A DNA stretch of 64,000 nucleotides, taken from Escallonia rubra. Taxonomy: Eukaryota > Streptophyta > Magnoliopsida > Escalloniales > Escalloniaceae. The notes below the pieces were generated by a model, which saw only the letters and a program-made list of their open reading frames with translations, searched no databases and was not told the DNA's origin. Location of the stretch: NCBI GenBank assembly GCA_033065855.1, contig JAVXUO010001960.1:1-64000 (forward strand), read 5' to 3'. How positions within the stretch are numbered: position 1 is the first letter of the stretch; the number at the start of each line of letters is the position of its first letter. Below are positions 24,101 to 36,244 of this stretch, piece after piece. The position numbers and the translations under genes were made by a program.

Positions 24101-24529
24101 CTTGATTCTGATGTAGGATGGTATACTGCCTAGTGGTTCCAGTTATTGCTTTTGGTATCTCGTAACAGGATCACCAGTTCCTACAAAATCTAGGATCTCG
24201 AACACGATATTCTTGTTATTAAAACTTTAGTAGAAAGGATCCTTTTGAGTGATTACCGACTGATGCAGAAGACAGTAGGAAGTTATATAGAGCCTGCCTA
24301 TGTAGAGTGAAGAGTTTAAGGATTGCACAGGCTCCTACTTCAATTAGAATGTAATGTTTAAGAACTTGTATGACGTACAAGTACTTCAAGCCCCTGATGG
24401 TCTTCACGGGCTGATTAAAAGGGTTTTGTGTGTTTTTTTTTCTTGCAGGTTCTAGGTCATCAAAAGAGCGACGCCCGACAAGAGGAGCCGAACAATCCTA
24501 CAGAGCCAGCCACCGGTTCTAGTTCTTAG
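18178..24529 (+). CDS. candidate small gene, 46-residue spliced ORF, function unknown
   Basis: Two coding segments with good junctions join in phase 0. Exon 1 is 18178-18237, MCRFNASNRIPLSLLVRASK, ending AAG before GTAAAC. Exon 2 is 24449-24529, after a T-rich TTCTTGCAG; it starts VLGHQKSDARQEEPNNPT and ends in SSS and TAG. The stop is followed at once by GTAAGT, suggesting a 3'-UTR intron. A CT-rich leader precedes the ATG. The product would have a basic, mildly hydrophobic first half and a polar, acidic-proline second half, with no membrane span or signal peptide I can defend. I do not recognise the family. The 6.2-kb intron is mostly a CACTA element, without which it would be about 1.9 kb. 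It could instead be a non-coding transcript or the 5' part of a larger gene. Confidence 0.45.
18542..22832. mobile_element. non-autonomous CACTA element, complete ends
   Basis: The 4,291-bp element starts CACTACCAAAAAAAAGGATT and ends ...CCTTTTTTTTTTTTAGTG, so both termini read CACTA inward. TAA is duplicated outside (18539-18541 and 22833-22835), the 3-bp duplication of the superfamily. Subterminal regions carry repeated TGTCGC/GTGTCGG/GCGACA words in both orientations (18570-18890 and 22600-22740), the expected transposase-binding arrays. No transposase-like frame occurs inside, so it would need helper proteins from another element. It lies within the intron of the candidate small gene. Confidence 0.85.
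22833..24448. other. rest of the large intron, no gene seen
   Basis: Mostly ordinary intronic or intergenic sequence. Near 23094-23230 a short stretch (ATGGCTAGTAGACGGCGCCC...) reads a little like the arginine-rich start of a transposon or retroelement protein but is interrupted at once. I do not annotate it as a gene. Confidence 0.4.
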
Positions 24530-25280
24530 GTAAGTAGAAAACATAACCTTGCATGTTACAAAGCTTGTTTTAAATTTCAGCTCAAGAAAATATTCCGACA
24601 AGAATAGCTGTTAACTGAATCGCAATATGAGAAAACGCAAACATAGATGCTTTTGGACTGAACCACTTGTATAAGAACTCTTTCAGTAACAAGCTACATA
24701 ATGAGAAGCTGAGTGACCAACTGGAAAATCACAGACGCAGCAAAATCTAAAAGAACTTATAAAACTCTTCTAGCAGAACTTCAGAAACACAACCCAACAA
24801 TTCAAAATCCACTAAATTTTCCAGCCAAGTCGTCTCCACAAGTTATTTCTTCAGCCTTTTCCAATGTAGTGTCCGCAGTCATCTTTTGCAGTAAAAAATC
24901 AACTATCCCCTGTAATCTTACTTTTCTAGCAAATTCAACAAGTTGAAAATACAATTGACGAAATTTCCCAGTCTAGTCTAGTCGTCTACAAGTTCACCTA
25001 TTCTCAATCTACAGTGAACCATCATTATTACACTAACCGCAGTACATGAGATCCTAGCATCCAATAAATACCATAAAAAGCCCTAATTACAAAGCATAAG
25101 AACGTTCAGGCGAGAGATTAGGCTGGAAAATGCGGGTTTTGGAATTAACTTGGTGCTCCGTCATCCTTGTCGACATCGTCGGAGTTGACATCATCGTAAT
25201 CCTTAACCACAGGTTCATCGTTGTCATCCTCATCACAGGTTCATCCTCCTTTCGAGAATGACAATTAATCACGACAGAGT
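24530..25280. other. 3' flank of small gene with an acidic-tail relic on the minus strand
   Basis: Mostly AT-rich. On the minus strand, about 25233 down to 25147, one frame reads EDDNDEPVVKDYDD and then NSDDVDKDDGAPS before a stop, like the acidic C-terminus of a nuclear or transposon protein. Nothing upstream of it can be followed because a CACTA-like terminus begins at 25281. It may be the last exon of a broken gene, but I cannot identify the parent. Confidence 0.25.
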
Positions 25281-25600
25281 CACCGCAAGAAAACAGGTTT
25301 TTAGGGACGGATTTTTCCGAAAGAACGCAATCCGTCCCTAAAAGTCACTTTTACTGATGGATTTTACTGAAGGAAAGCGTTCCATTGGTATAAGGCAAGA
25401 CAAATTATTAAAACAACGGGATATTTTGTCGCAAAAGACTTTTACCTACGAACCTTTAGCGATAGACTTTTTGTGACGGATTATCCCATTGGCTAAAGTA
25501 CTTTTCGTGATTTTTTTCCCTTTTTTCTGGTATGGATTTTTTATATGCAATTTAGCGATGGATTGTTAGCGCCAGACTCATGCTGTCGGTAAAGAGTGTT
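25281..25600 (+). mobile_element. worn left end of a CACTA-like element
   Basis: CACCGCAAGAAAACAGG differs by two bases from the typical CACTACAAGAAAACAGG terminus. It is followed by subterminal words GGGACGGAT, AATCCGTCCC, TAGCGATGGATT and GACGGATT in both orientations. I found no matching right end in the window, so it looks like a truncated, old copy. Confidence 0.5.
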
Positions 25601-26240
25601 ATTTCTCAAAACTCTAGCTTCTCTTTATTCCTCACGGCCGAACATACTTTTTGCCCTTCCCCCTTCCTTTTACAGCACACACTTCTTCCCCTTCCCCTTC
25701 CCGCTTCCTCCAACAGCTAGTGCCGCCCACCAGCCCGCTCACCTTCGGCCGCCACCCGCACCTGCTGCCACTCCTCTGGCAGCCACCCGCACCCACTGCC
25801 GGTCCTCCTACCGTCGGCCCATCCCACCCCACCGCACCCCATGGCATCGCCTCGAAACTACTAATCCCTTCCCCTCCTCTTTTTTAGATTCTAAATTAAA
25901 ACTGTCAAAGATACTCCCTCTCCACTTCCTGACCTCTTCTTCCGAGTTTCACAGATCACTTTCTCCGCTTATTACGGTTATGTTCATGGAAAGGAACACA
26001 AAGCAGAAGGTGAACTCTGTGCGTGCGTGCGTGTGCGCATGTGTATGTAGGGTTTGGGGGTGGATTTGGCGGAAGGAGTAGGGGAGAGCTCGTTAACGCC
26101 ATGGAGCTTCGGAAGCTTCACTGGTTACGACGTGAAGAGTGTTGTGTACAATTGGCTGGTGGAGAGCGAGAATGAGGAGGCTTTTTGTAATCCTGAGTTC
26201 TGTTAGCAGCCGGATGTTCATTTCAACTGCTTGCCTGCCA
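25601..26240 (+). pseudogene. gene-like debris of unknown origin downstream of the CACTA-like end
   Basis: 25640-25860 is pyrimidine- and CCG-rich like a 5' UTR or proline-rich coding start. At 26098-26240 one frame reads PWSFGSFTGYDVKSVVYNWL, then VESENEEAF, a stop, and QPDVHFNCLPA just before an AG/GT boundary at 26240. This is more protein-like than random, but I recognise no family. It could be a captured exon carried by the CACTA-like element, or part of an upstream untranslated exon of the next gene. Confidence 0.3.
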
Positions 26241-26269
26241 GGTACTGCCTCTATGTGGTTTTTTGTGTA

Positions 26270-26690
26270 TAAGACGTGTCAAGGGGAGTGTGCGAGATAC
26301 AACAGTTGTGTATGTCTGTGTGGTACATGAATTCTTTTGTATGTGTTCCACACATGAATTGTTTGTATGCGTGGTTTGTGTGTGATGCACCAATAGTGTG
26401 CGTGTGTGTGCTCGTGCGCGTGATACATGGATTTTGTGTGTGCCTGCAACACAAACTGCATGTATGTGTTTGTGATACGCCAATTTGTGCGTGTGTGCTA
26501 GGTACATAGTATGTGTGCGACACATGAATTTGTCACGCATGCGTGTGCATATGCCATGTGTGTTCGTGATGCATGTGTGTGCGAGGTACGTTTATTGTGT
26601 ACGAGTTTGTGCGCGAGTGTGAGTGGTACAACAATTGTGGTCGGGTATGCTCTGTGTGTATGAATCTGTACATAGGTATTATGTATACAT
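26270..26690 (+). repeat. GT-rich degenerate tandem repeat
   Basis: Repeated GTGTGYGAYACATGAATTTG-like words recur every 30-50 bp in a GTGTGCGTG background. The many His/Cys/Thr-rich frames on both strands reflect this composition. Confidence 0.7.
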
Positions 26691-27291
26691 CATGTTTGCT
26701 TGCGAAGAAAGGTGAGGGAAAGAATAGAATATTAACATCAATCAGCTAACGACATACTGACTTCTTCGCACTGAAAGGTCTGGAGTACACAGTTTCGCTT
26801 CTCTAGATCCAGAATATCAATTATCTAGAGTACCATGTTTCGGTCGTGCGTACCAGTATGCGGGACTCTAGGGTGAAGGTGAATTGGATAACTTTGATTG
26901 GTAAATAACCTTCTCTGTTTTTCGGCTTAGCATATTTTAGACTTAGACAACTGTAGTCCTTCATTCAACTAAGAGTATATAACCGAAAAAGGCTGCATGT
27001 GGTTTCTTTTTGTCACGTGTCAATTACATATTATTTTTGGTAGTATTTGGTTTCAAATGTTTTGTATAAAAATTAAGAGGTCACCACCCAAGATATGCCA
27101 CCCAATTCTACCATGTCTTATCCTATTACTATGCTTTACTTAACCCCCCCAAAAATGGCCCAAGTGTTTTCTTATGTTGATCTTTATCTATTTTCCTTTC
27201 TATTAAGCTTTGAAACATGTTTTAGGTTACGAAGATTCTTGACTTCCATTTAAGTGGTTGGTATGATGTATGGCCAGTGATTACTTGTGTA
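26691..27291 (+). other. SEN54 upstream region
   Basis: AT-rich sequence before the SEN54 start codon. A TGTTTTAG/GTTACGAAG boundary at about 27226 could be the acceptor of a 5'-UTR intron, which would put the promoter further left. No clear TATA box was chosen. Confidence 0.35.
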
Positions 27292-30200
27292 ATGGAAGTT
27301 GAAGATTGGGCAAGCTCTACGGGAGAAACAAGCGATTCAGAGATTTCGTTACAAGATAGTAATGATGGAGAACATTGCTATATATCTGGTGATATACCTA
27401 ACTTACAGTATAGGTATAATTTTGAAAGCAAATACTTTTAGCAAATTTTGGGAGGAGTGCAAACTTTACAACTTTGGTGTATATTCCTAAGGAGCATAAA
27501 ATCTAAGGCTCGTTGGAATGATGAGCTTGGATTGGCTGAGATTGTGGAAAAGAAGGGTCGAATGTGGACGACAACTGGGATAGTGCGTGGCGGCAACATC
27601 TATTGCTCACTTGAAGAGACTTTGTAAGCAATCTTATCACTTCGTTTAGATTCTTGCTCTTGTCGCTCCCTGAAAACAAAAAACTAAAAGGTATACAGTA
27701 TTTTAACTAACAGCCCACTTGAAATTGATCTTTAATAGTGGCTTTAAATTGAATATTTTAGAAGAAATCACTATTTAGTTGATAGGTGGCAGATCTTATG
27801 GTTTGCCAGATGTAATAGGACCGTTGTTCATTTTTTGTTACTAATGTAAAGTACCTTTCTGTTTACTAAAGTAATATGGAGTCTTACACTAGAATCGGTC
27901 TGGAATAGGAATCAGACATCAGACAAGATTCTTTAAATCCATTTTAGCCACGATACGTCATCTGTGTCCAGCTTCAAGTAAAATCGTATGAGATAGCAAT
28001 GAATTGAACTCAACCAGCATATTTTGTTGTTTGGTCACGCTCTACTGTCTCCTTGCCAAATGGTGATTGCAAATAGCTTAGCAATTAGTAAGAAACTAAA
28101 ACCAAGGACTACAAACTATTCTTGTTTTTCCAGTTGACAGTTTGACGGGGCATGATACCAAAAGGCACCTTATATGAAGTCTTCTCCAGAATATCTGCTA
28201 TGAGCTTTTTGATATGTAGAAATGCCAAAACTTCAATACCCACAAGCCACTGTTTGGAGCATTGTTGACATCATTAGATAAGTTTATCAGCTAGACGAAA
28301 ATAACTTTGAATTAAGACGTGCATTCTCTGGAAATACATTTATTATCATTTTTGTAAACGAAAAAAGTAAAAGCCTCACCGAGTTTGATGATCCAAATCG
28401 CAATTCATTACAAATTGAGAAGCACAAGGCATTTTATTTCCAATCAAATACATTGAGATCACTTAATCAATCACAGCTTTCCATGAGTTAATCCAGTTAA
28501 TAGGCACGGTTGTCCTCGCAATCACTAGGATTTTAGACGCTGAGTTACGGAATTGCCTAGTAGGAGATTCTATTTACTCTTTCTAATTTCTATAAAGGAG
28601 ACACACACTTACCTTTCCTACTATGTATGGATAACTTACCATGAGATTGAGCCCGCACAGAGCACTATTTGTTAGAGCTTGAAACATATGCATCAAGGAC
28701 ATGCTAATTACAAAGTAAAAGAAAAAGAAAGTGTGGTATGTCTGTTCAAATTACACAAAGTGATGACAACAATTAGTTCTGAACTAGTTTACTAGTTCTT
28801 GGTATAATTTGCTAGCATTTACAATGTGGGTAATTAAGTCCATATAATTACATTCCTGGCAGTATGTTGTTGAGTGAGAAATATTTCCACTATTCCTTGG
28901 TAGGTTTTTGGCCCAGGAAGGAGCATTACAACTTTCTGATGATGATAATTTATGCCTCTCCTTAGAAGAAATCTATAAGATGGTTGGACAAAGAAAGTAC
29001 GGAGGTTGTTGGGAGTCCTTTCAGGTTTACAGGCACATGAAATCTCTTGGTTACATTGTTGGGCGGCATGATCTACCTTGGACAATAAAGAGAGTTAAGA
29101 GCAACCCCATTTCTCTTGAGGGCATACCCGAAGCCAGCTTGATGAAGAATAGGGGACAAGAAGATGCAAAATCTATGATTGAGTTGTTAGAGAGTTTGCG
29201 GATCAATAACCTGAGACCAGTGTTTGATGTATACCCTCCTAACAGCAAGTTTAAAAAATCCTCTCCTGGCAACCCAAGTTATGTGCTCTGCCTATTAAGG
29301 TAATTAAAGTCTATATGGTAATTTAGTCATAATGCATAAATATTATGCTGTTGTAATCTGTTATATGATTGAAATGCACTTCTCCTTATGTTCTGCATAT
29401 GAGCATTACTTCTAGTACTAGTATAAAATATGAACTTTCTCCTCAAGTCATTGTTAGCAAAGTATGAATGCATATCCGTGAGAGACCACAAAGAACACAT
29501 TGCATGTAATGCAGGTCTCAGCGTGTGTGAGTTTAACTTGCCTAATAAACCAAGATTCCCTTGTAATATATTCATGTATGCATGGATCTAGAATATCTAT
29601 TGTTACAAGACATCTGAGGTTTTTTTCTAGACATGATAGTATTAAGTTTATAGAAATAGAGTCGTGAATCAATGGGGTCATCAAACTACTGTTTGCTGTA
29701 ATAACTGACCCAAAGTTTGACCGTATCGGCATCCAATTTTGTCCGTCTCCACTGTAATTTACCGTTTGAGGCAGTTAGAAGTTTTAAAATTTCAACTGTA
29801 ACCTATCTGAGCAATGGAACGACCCATTTAAAATGTAGCTGACCCTTCACCCTTCTCAGATCTGTTTGCCCCGTTTCTTGACCTATTTCTTTTCCTCTTA
29901 CAGCAACTCTCTTCCTCTCCAAACTCCTTCACTCTATGGTGGTTATCGATCTTTAGAGATTTCGATTCTAATCCGGCTGTTGAATGGAGAAGGTTTACTA
30001 TTATCAGGCTACTTTGTGAAAATATAAAATTTTTGGAGTACTCTTTTCTCACCTTAATTCTGAGTACCAATCTAAATTGTTGTTGAATTCCGTTAGTGGG
30101 TGGTGAAATTCTGGGTTCGATGACAACTTTTGAATCATTGATGGAATTGTTGGCGTGCAAATGATACTAACGAAATTACCAGTTTGGGAAACCAGTTTTA

Positions 30201-31247
30201 GTCATCGTCGATCAGCCATTTTTCTGGCCGAAGTGGCCAGATTGCTTGGGGTTTAGCCAAGGTCAAAGTGAAATTAACTGTGATCTTACCCATATATCAT
30301 CAGAGGTAGTTGGTTCTAGTTTTTTTTCCCCTGGAGACCAGAATACATTTTATCCCTTTCAGGTTTGTGCAGTTCAGATAATCTCCCGTATAGTTTTCAC
30401 CCTTCGATATACATATATTTTGACGAACCCTTCTAGTTATCCTCAGTCATTAGTTTCTCATCTGCCTACTCCATTTCGCCGGTCACTTTCTTGTTACCAA
30501 ATGTATTGTCACTTTTTTCCAATCAGTGAAGTCCTCTTTTAGAAGTCAAACTTGCAATATGCAAATATTCACCCCAGAATATACCATGACTTGATTTTAT
30601 GTAGGGTACTTGATTTCAAACATACCAAAAAGAATGGAGCTTCAAAATTAGGAATGTCAACTCTATATTTTGCTCTTGATTCATGATGGTAGGGTTTCCA
30701 ATTCTGATGTGGGTGTGGCTTCTAACCCTTTGGAACGAGGTGAAGCTCCTGTCTTAACCTTACCTTGGCACTATGCTGCATGTTCTTTGGGGCAAAGTAC
30801 TGGCAGCAGAGCTGCAGTTGTACTTCGAACTGTTCTCTCACCACCCATAGGTTGTGCAAGAAGATGGGCAGTTATTCAAGGCCTTGGCTACTGCAGACTG
30901 TGTGGAGCTTTTTCGGGCTGTTCCCATGCCTTGATGTTTCTTCTAGGAAAATGTGATGGCAATCATTACGGTGGTCACTGCGAATGAGACATTTGCCAAT
31001 CAATTTCAGTGATTAGAATAAATCACGCTCTTTAGCTGGTATCATTTTTAATTTATTTTCATGCTTAATCCTTTTAATAATTGATTGTGATTTTTTTTCC
31101 TTGTGCAGTGATCACCCACCATCCAATCCGGAGATTGAGGACCTTGAGAGACGGTGCAATAGCGCTCCTCTGAAGTTCTGTCACGTTGATCATGGACGTG
31201 TTAGTTACTTTTCATTTGATGAAGTGGAGCTTCCTATTCTTCCTTGA
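27292..31247 (+). CDS. SEN54: tRNA-splicing endonuclease subunit SEN54
   Basis: Four coding exons, 27292-27413, 27492-27623, 28904-29299 and 31109-31247, have GT-AG junctions that keep one frame. They give 262 residues, typical of plant Sen54. Residues 46-110 ([48 protein letters not shown]) form the Sen54 N-terminal domain. [20 protein letters not shown] follows at about 122-141. The C-terminus is [54 protein letters not shown] and PILP. Sen54 is the non-catalytic partner of Sen2 in the heterotetramer that cuts pre-tRNA introns. The ATG at 27292 gives the conserved MEVEDW start. Introns 1-3 are 78, 1,280 and 1,809 bp; intron 3 holds an unidentified coding-like relic. A copia element begins 47 bp after the stop. 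Confidence 0.93.
30758..30934 (+). pseudogene. unidentified coding-like relic in SEN54 intron 3
   Basis: One frame reads [20 protein letters not shown] and LFSHHP, a TAG, and then [20 protein letters not shown] and FRAVPMP before TGA. The residue mix looks like a real helical protein and not like chance translation, but I cannot place the family. A second, overlapping frame stays open longer (30670-30987) yet has an odd Gly/Cys/Arg composition and is probably a shadow. It may be a transposon-carried exon or an inserted gene fragment. Confidence 0.35.
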
Positions 31248-31294
31248 TGTACTTGGTACTAATTTAATTGACCGATTTTATTTTAAGTGCCACT

Positions 31295-32310
31295 TATAGG
31301 GAAATATGGTATGGTTTCGTGACTGAAATTAATATGGCTTCGAGGCATGTTGTGTCACCTTGTAACGCTTTCTTTAAGTTTACTTTTGTCCCCACTAAAA
31401 ATGGTGTGCAGTGGGTTGACGACAAATATCTTCCAAGATAGAACGAAGTGAACTACTGAATAGTGTTTGCACAAATGATGTTCACCCCACACACAAGTGT
31501 ATGGAGAAGTGGATAATATATATTTTTTGAATTTCCCAAATTGGGAAATAATAGAACTGCAAATATGGGAAACCCTAGTAGAAGATCTGCAGAAAGAAAA
31601 AAAAATGTCTAGAGAAAGGTTAGGTATATGATGTCAAAAATTCAGATTTTCAGTTCTATTTGTAGCGCATTGATAACTGCTCACCAAGGGTCACAACCTT
31701 TTATCATACACCCATTCAATCTGGACTGTTGGATAAAAAACTGTTAAGATCAATGGTTCAGATTCTCGACCATTAACCAATCAGCTTCCAACGGGTAGGG
31801 CTGCCAAACCGGCACCACCCAGATGCCTAATGGGTGCAACAATGACCACCCAGTTGGGTTTGACCCGAACCGTTGCAACCGTAACCTGCCAGTTGCCAAC
31901 GTTCGGATCTATCCTGAGCCGTATTGATGCACCAGTTCATCACACCCATCCACATCGACGGCCTAGATTCGATCATGAAAATTTTAAGGCGTCTAATCGC
32001 GATACGTACGTGCGAAGTGCAAAGTATACCATCAAAGTGTTACATTGTCCCTCACAGCCCATTGCCAGGCTCATGCACATGCGAGCGTACATGCATGCAT
32101 GTGATCGTTTTTTGTATGGTGCTTCGCTCCATACTTTGTGCATATGCATACACATTGGCTTACAACATAAGTAAGTGGTGTACATTATTATATACTCATT
32201 GCCTCTTCACCTTCCTCATTGCCTCTTCACCTTCCTCTCATACTGTTCCGACACACAAAATGAACCCCGAAAAACAACACATTTAGACACTATATTTTGG
32301 AAAAAGCCAA
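31295..32310 (-). repeat. copia 3' LTR
   Basis: This is the left LTR, 3' in element orientation. It shares GGGAAATATGG, AATGGTGTGCAGTGGGTTG and CCAAGATAGAACGAAG with the right LTR. Its outer end lies 47 bp past the SEN54 stop codon. The inner boundary is approximate. Confidence 0.8.
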
Positions 32311-35300
32311 AATCCCCACCATTTGCAAAATATTGAAAAAAGCAATAACAAAAGTCAGATCTTATTATTAGTGAAGTACATGCATAAATGAAGTTGTCTT
32401 ACAACTTGAATCTCCACTTAGTGTTTACATAACAAGCTAATCTGAATATTGTGGTAGATAACTTTGAACCACCAATCCTTGTTGACTAGCCAGTCACATA
32501 TCACACTTGGAACTCCTATCCATACACAAATTCAAAAAACAGCTTTTAGTTAGAGGCCTTGTAATTTATATCTTGGTTTTCATGAGTGCTCTAGATTTAA
32601 GCCCTTAAATTTGACAGAAGCGGCCACACTTCACTCTCCCTAGTTAGGTCTATCAAGAGTGTACCGTAACTAACACTAAAAAAATGATCCTTTTATAGAC
32701 CTATTAAGAGCATGATGCTCCCCCTAATTTTTTCATTATGGTTACCAAGTACATGCCCTTGGGATGACTAAAAATTTCAAGTGCTTGCAATTACATTTAT
32801 AATGTACTTTTGACTTGTTGAACTCAAGACTTGGTGTTAGCAAGCGTTGAGCCGAGATTTCCATCATCGGGTGATCATTGAAATGGGCTTGAGACCCATC
32901 CTTTGTGAAGTCCTAATAACCATTTACCTAGCATGCCCTTTGGTTAGCAGATCCGCCAAATTTTCCAATGACTTCATATATTTCAATGTGATTACACCTT
33001 TGGTAAATAACTGTCTTACGTAGCTACGTCGAAGACTAATATGTCTAGACTTTCCATTATACACTTCGCTACATGCTCGTGATAGAGTTGATTGACTATC
33101 ACACCTTATAGTTATTGGAGCCATAGGTTTAGGCCTTAAAGGAATTTCTAAAGCAAGTTCCTTATCTATTCTGCCTCCTTGCCCCTGTAACCAAAGCAAT
33201 AAACTTTACTGCCATGGTAGAATCAGTGATGCAAGTCTGTTTCTTTGAACCTTAGGATATTGTACCCCCACCAAGTGTGAAAATCCAGCCACTTGTGGAA
33301 GCAGAATCCTCTTGATTAGTAATCCAACTGGCATATGTGAACCCTCCCAATATAAAAGGAGACCCGTGGTAACATATGCCGAAATCCGTGGTTCGTTTAA
33401 GGTACTTAAAGAACCATATATACAACATTCAAATACATATTGTTAGGACAACTAGTATATCTACTAAGTTTCCCTACTGCGTAAGCAATATCTGGTCTAG
33501 TACAAGTCATGGCATACAATAAACAAACTATTACACTTGTATATTCTAGTTGTCTCATAGATGTACCATTATTGGGAGACAACTTGATACTCTTGTCAAA
33601 CGGGGTGCTAACTGGGATGTTGTCCAAATGGTTAAACCTTTTTTTAACACCTTCTCATTTTAATGAGATTGTGACAAGGTTATGGAACCATTATTTCTTA
33701 TGCTTTTAATTCCTAAAATCACGTCAGCAATACCCATGTCTTTCGTTTTAAAATTATCGGATAAGGATTTCTTTGTTTTTACAACTTGTTCCAAGTCGGT
33801 GCCAAAAATGACATATCATCTAGGTATAAACAAATGATTACTCCCTTACTGCCATTGAACTTGTTGTATACACACTTATCCATTTCATGAATTTTGAAAT
33901 TACTAGATAGCACAATTTGATTAAACTTTCGATGCCACTGTTTTAGGACTTGCTTAAGTCCATTTAAAAGACTTAATAAATTTATAAATTTTACGTTCTT
34001 ACACACGTAAAACAAACGTTTCTGACATGTTCTAAATGATTATGTTAAAGAAAAGATTGTGACTCAATAATATAAGCAGAATTAAAATTCTTATTATAAA
34101 TATTGAGTTTGAACATTCCCTCACGAAAATATCCCTTTCCCATAAAAACCCATTTCCTAGAGAGTACAAACTTATCAGTCGCAGAAACAAGTTTGAAACC
34201 AAACTTGTTAAGCATACAACCCGAAACTAAGTTTTTCTAATTTTAGGTACATGACAAACATTGGTGAGGCTGACAACTTTTCTGGACGTAAATTCGAGTT
34301 CAACATTTCTCTTGCAGGCAATCTGTATAATTGACGAATTCCCCATATAAAGAATGCTTCCATCTTTACTGGGTCATAGGTTGTAAAAAACCTCTTGTCA
34401 TTCCACACATGCCTTGTCGCACCCTAATCAATCCACTAGGCATCATCATCTATGAGGACATTGACCTCAGTGATTACAGCAACTAGATTATTTTCTATTG
34501 CCTTTTTTTGTTTCTTCAAGACACGACAATCACGCTTGTACTGTCCTGCTTTGCAACAGTGATAGCACTCTCATTTATGCTTTTTCTTCTTCTCTTTATC
34601 CTTCTCGTCATTTCCTTGACGCCTTCTTGTGTTGTTTTCACGGGATTCCTCTTGGACGACTCTCTCTCGTCCACAACCAAAATTTTAGAAACGCCTTCAT
34701 TTTTAGACTTTTCTTCCTTGCGCAAGTCTTCCTTAATCCAAACATGAGTACCTAACTCGTTAAGGTCGATGTCTTCCTTACGATGCTTAATGCTCTTTCT
34801 AAAAAATTTCCAAGAGGGAGGCAATTTATCAATAATAGATGTAACAACAAATTCATCCAATGGTAACTTATCTCGGGAAAAGCATTCAAGAATGCTCTTA
34901 ATTTTATTAAATTATTCCATTACTAACCTACCATCAACCATTTTATCATCAAAGAATTTAGAGACACCGAACCTCTTATTGGTGGCATCCTCGGTGATGT
35001 AGCTATGATCCAATTGGTTCCAAAATCTCTTTTACAAACTTGACGGTATGACAGGCATCAGACAGTATGTTGGACATGCCGTTCAAAATATGTATGCAAC
35101 ATATTTCGTCATCTTGATCCCACTTCAGCCTTTCACGCGTTTAGCAATACTTACATCCTCATTTTTATCGACTTTCAGAGGTCTTGGATTCATGATCACA
35201 TACACTTTCACAGTAACAAGTAGAAAGTGCATCTTCCTTTACTAGGGAACAAAGTCCCCACCATCAAAAGATCCAAATGGTGAAAAATCAGTGCCCATGT

Positions 35301-35346
35301 CTTTTAACGTCAGGAAAGCCATTGTAGAAAAATATAAACTTAAGAT

Positions 35347-36244
35347 TGTTGGGAAATATGGCATGGTTTCATGGCAGAAAATAATATGGCTTTGAGGCAC
35401 GTTGTAACACTTTCCTTAAGTTTAAATTTTCCCTCACAAAAAATGGTGTGCAGTGGGTTGCTGGCAAATATGCTCCAAGATAGAACGAAGCGCACTAGTG
35501 AATAGTGCTTGCACAAACGATATTCACCCCACAGAAAAGTGTATGCAAAAATCTGGACAATATTCTATAAGAAAGAATTTTACAGAAATTCTTACCAGTA
35601 GAAAATGTCACCTGTTCACCAAGGGTCACACTCTTTCATCATGCACCTATTCAGTCTGGTCCGTTGGATAAAAAACTGTTAAGATTAACGGTCCAGATTC
35701 TAGCCCATTAACCAACCAGCTCCCAACGGGAGGGTCTGCCCGAACCAGCACCACCCAGCTGCCCAATGGGTGCAACAATAATAACCCAGCTGCCCACTGG
35801 TCAGGTTTGACCTGAACATGTGCGATTGTAACCTGCCAGCTGCCAATGGTCGGATCTGTCCTGACATGAACCATTGCATCGGTTTATCACACCCATCCAC
35901 ACCAACAGCCCATATTCGATGATGAAAACTTTAAGGCGTCTAATCGCGTTGATGCGCACATGCAAAGTGCAAATGCGTCACATTGCGCCAAACAACCCAT
36001 TACCATGCTCACGCGCACCCTGCGTGCGCGCGAGTGATCATTTCTTGTAGCATACACCTTAACATACCACATAAGTATATAAGTAAGTGGTGTACATTAT
36101 TAAATACTCACTCACTTTTCCAATTCTTTCCTATGTGGAATTCCTCCCTCTTTGCCTCTTCACCTTCCTTTCATACCATTTTGACACACATAATAAACCC
36201 CAAAAATAACACATTTGGACACTATAATTTGGAAACCACCAACA
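35347..36244 (-). repeat. copia 5' LTR
   Basis: The right LTR, 898 bp, from TGTTGGGAAATATGG to CACCAACA. I could not identify a convincing primer site at its inner edge. Confidence 0.8.

Larger units (their letters stand above)
31295..36244 (-). mobile_element. Ty1/copia LTR retrotransposon, old and broken
   Basis: Two LTRs (31295-32310 and 35347-36244) enclose an internal region whose coding strand is minus. The ends are TGTTGGG/CCAACA-like, and CCACT/CCACC flank the element as a 5-bp target duplication. In element order I see gag-like sequence (about 34860-34520), reverse-transcriptase motifs around GLKQ and LYLDDM (34015-33779), the YTS-RPDIAYAV-LSRYTS segment (33627-33406) and the RNase H end with RCDSQSTLSRA (33199-32924). 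The LTRs differ at many sites (roughly 80-85% by eye over the part compared), so insertion was probably several million years ago. The element carries many breaks and is a fossil. Confidence 0.9.

Noticed and set aside
26223-26540. Overlapping frames on both strands
   Set aside because: They are products of the GT-rich degenerate repeat.
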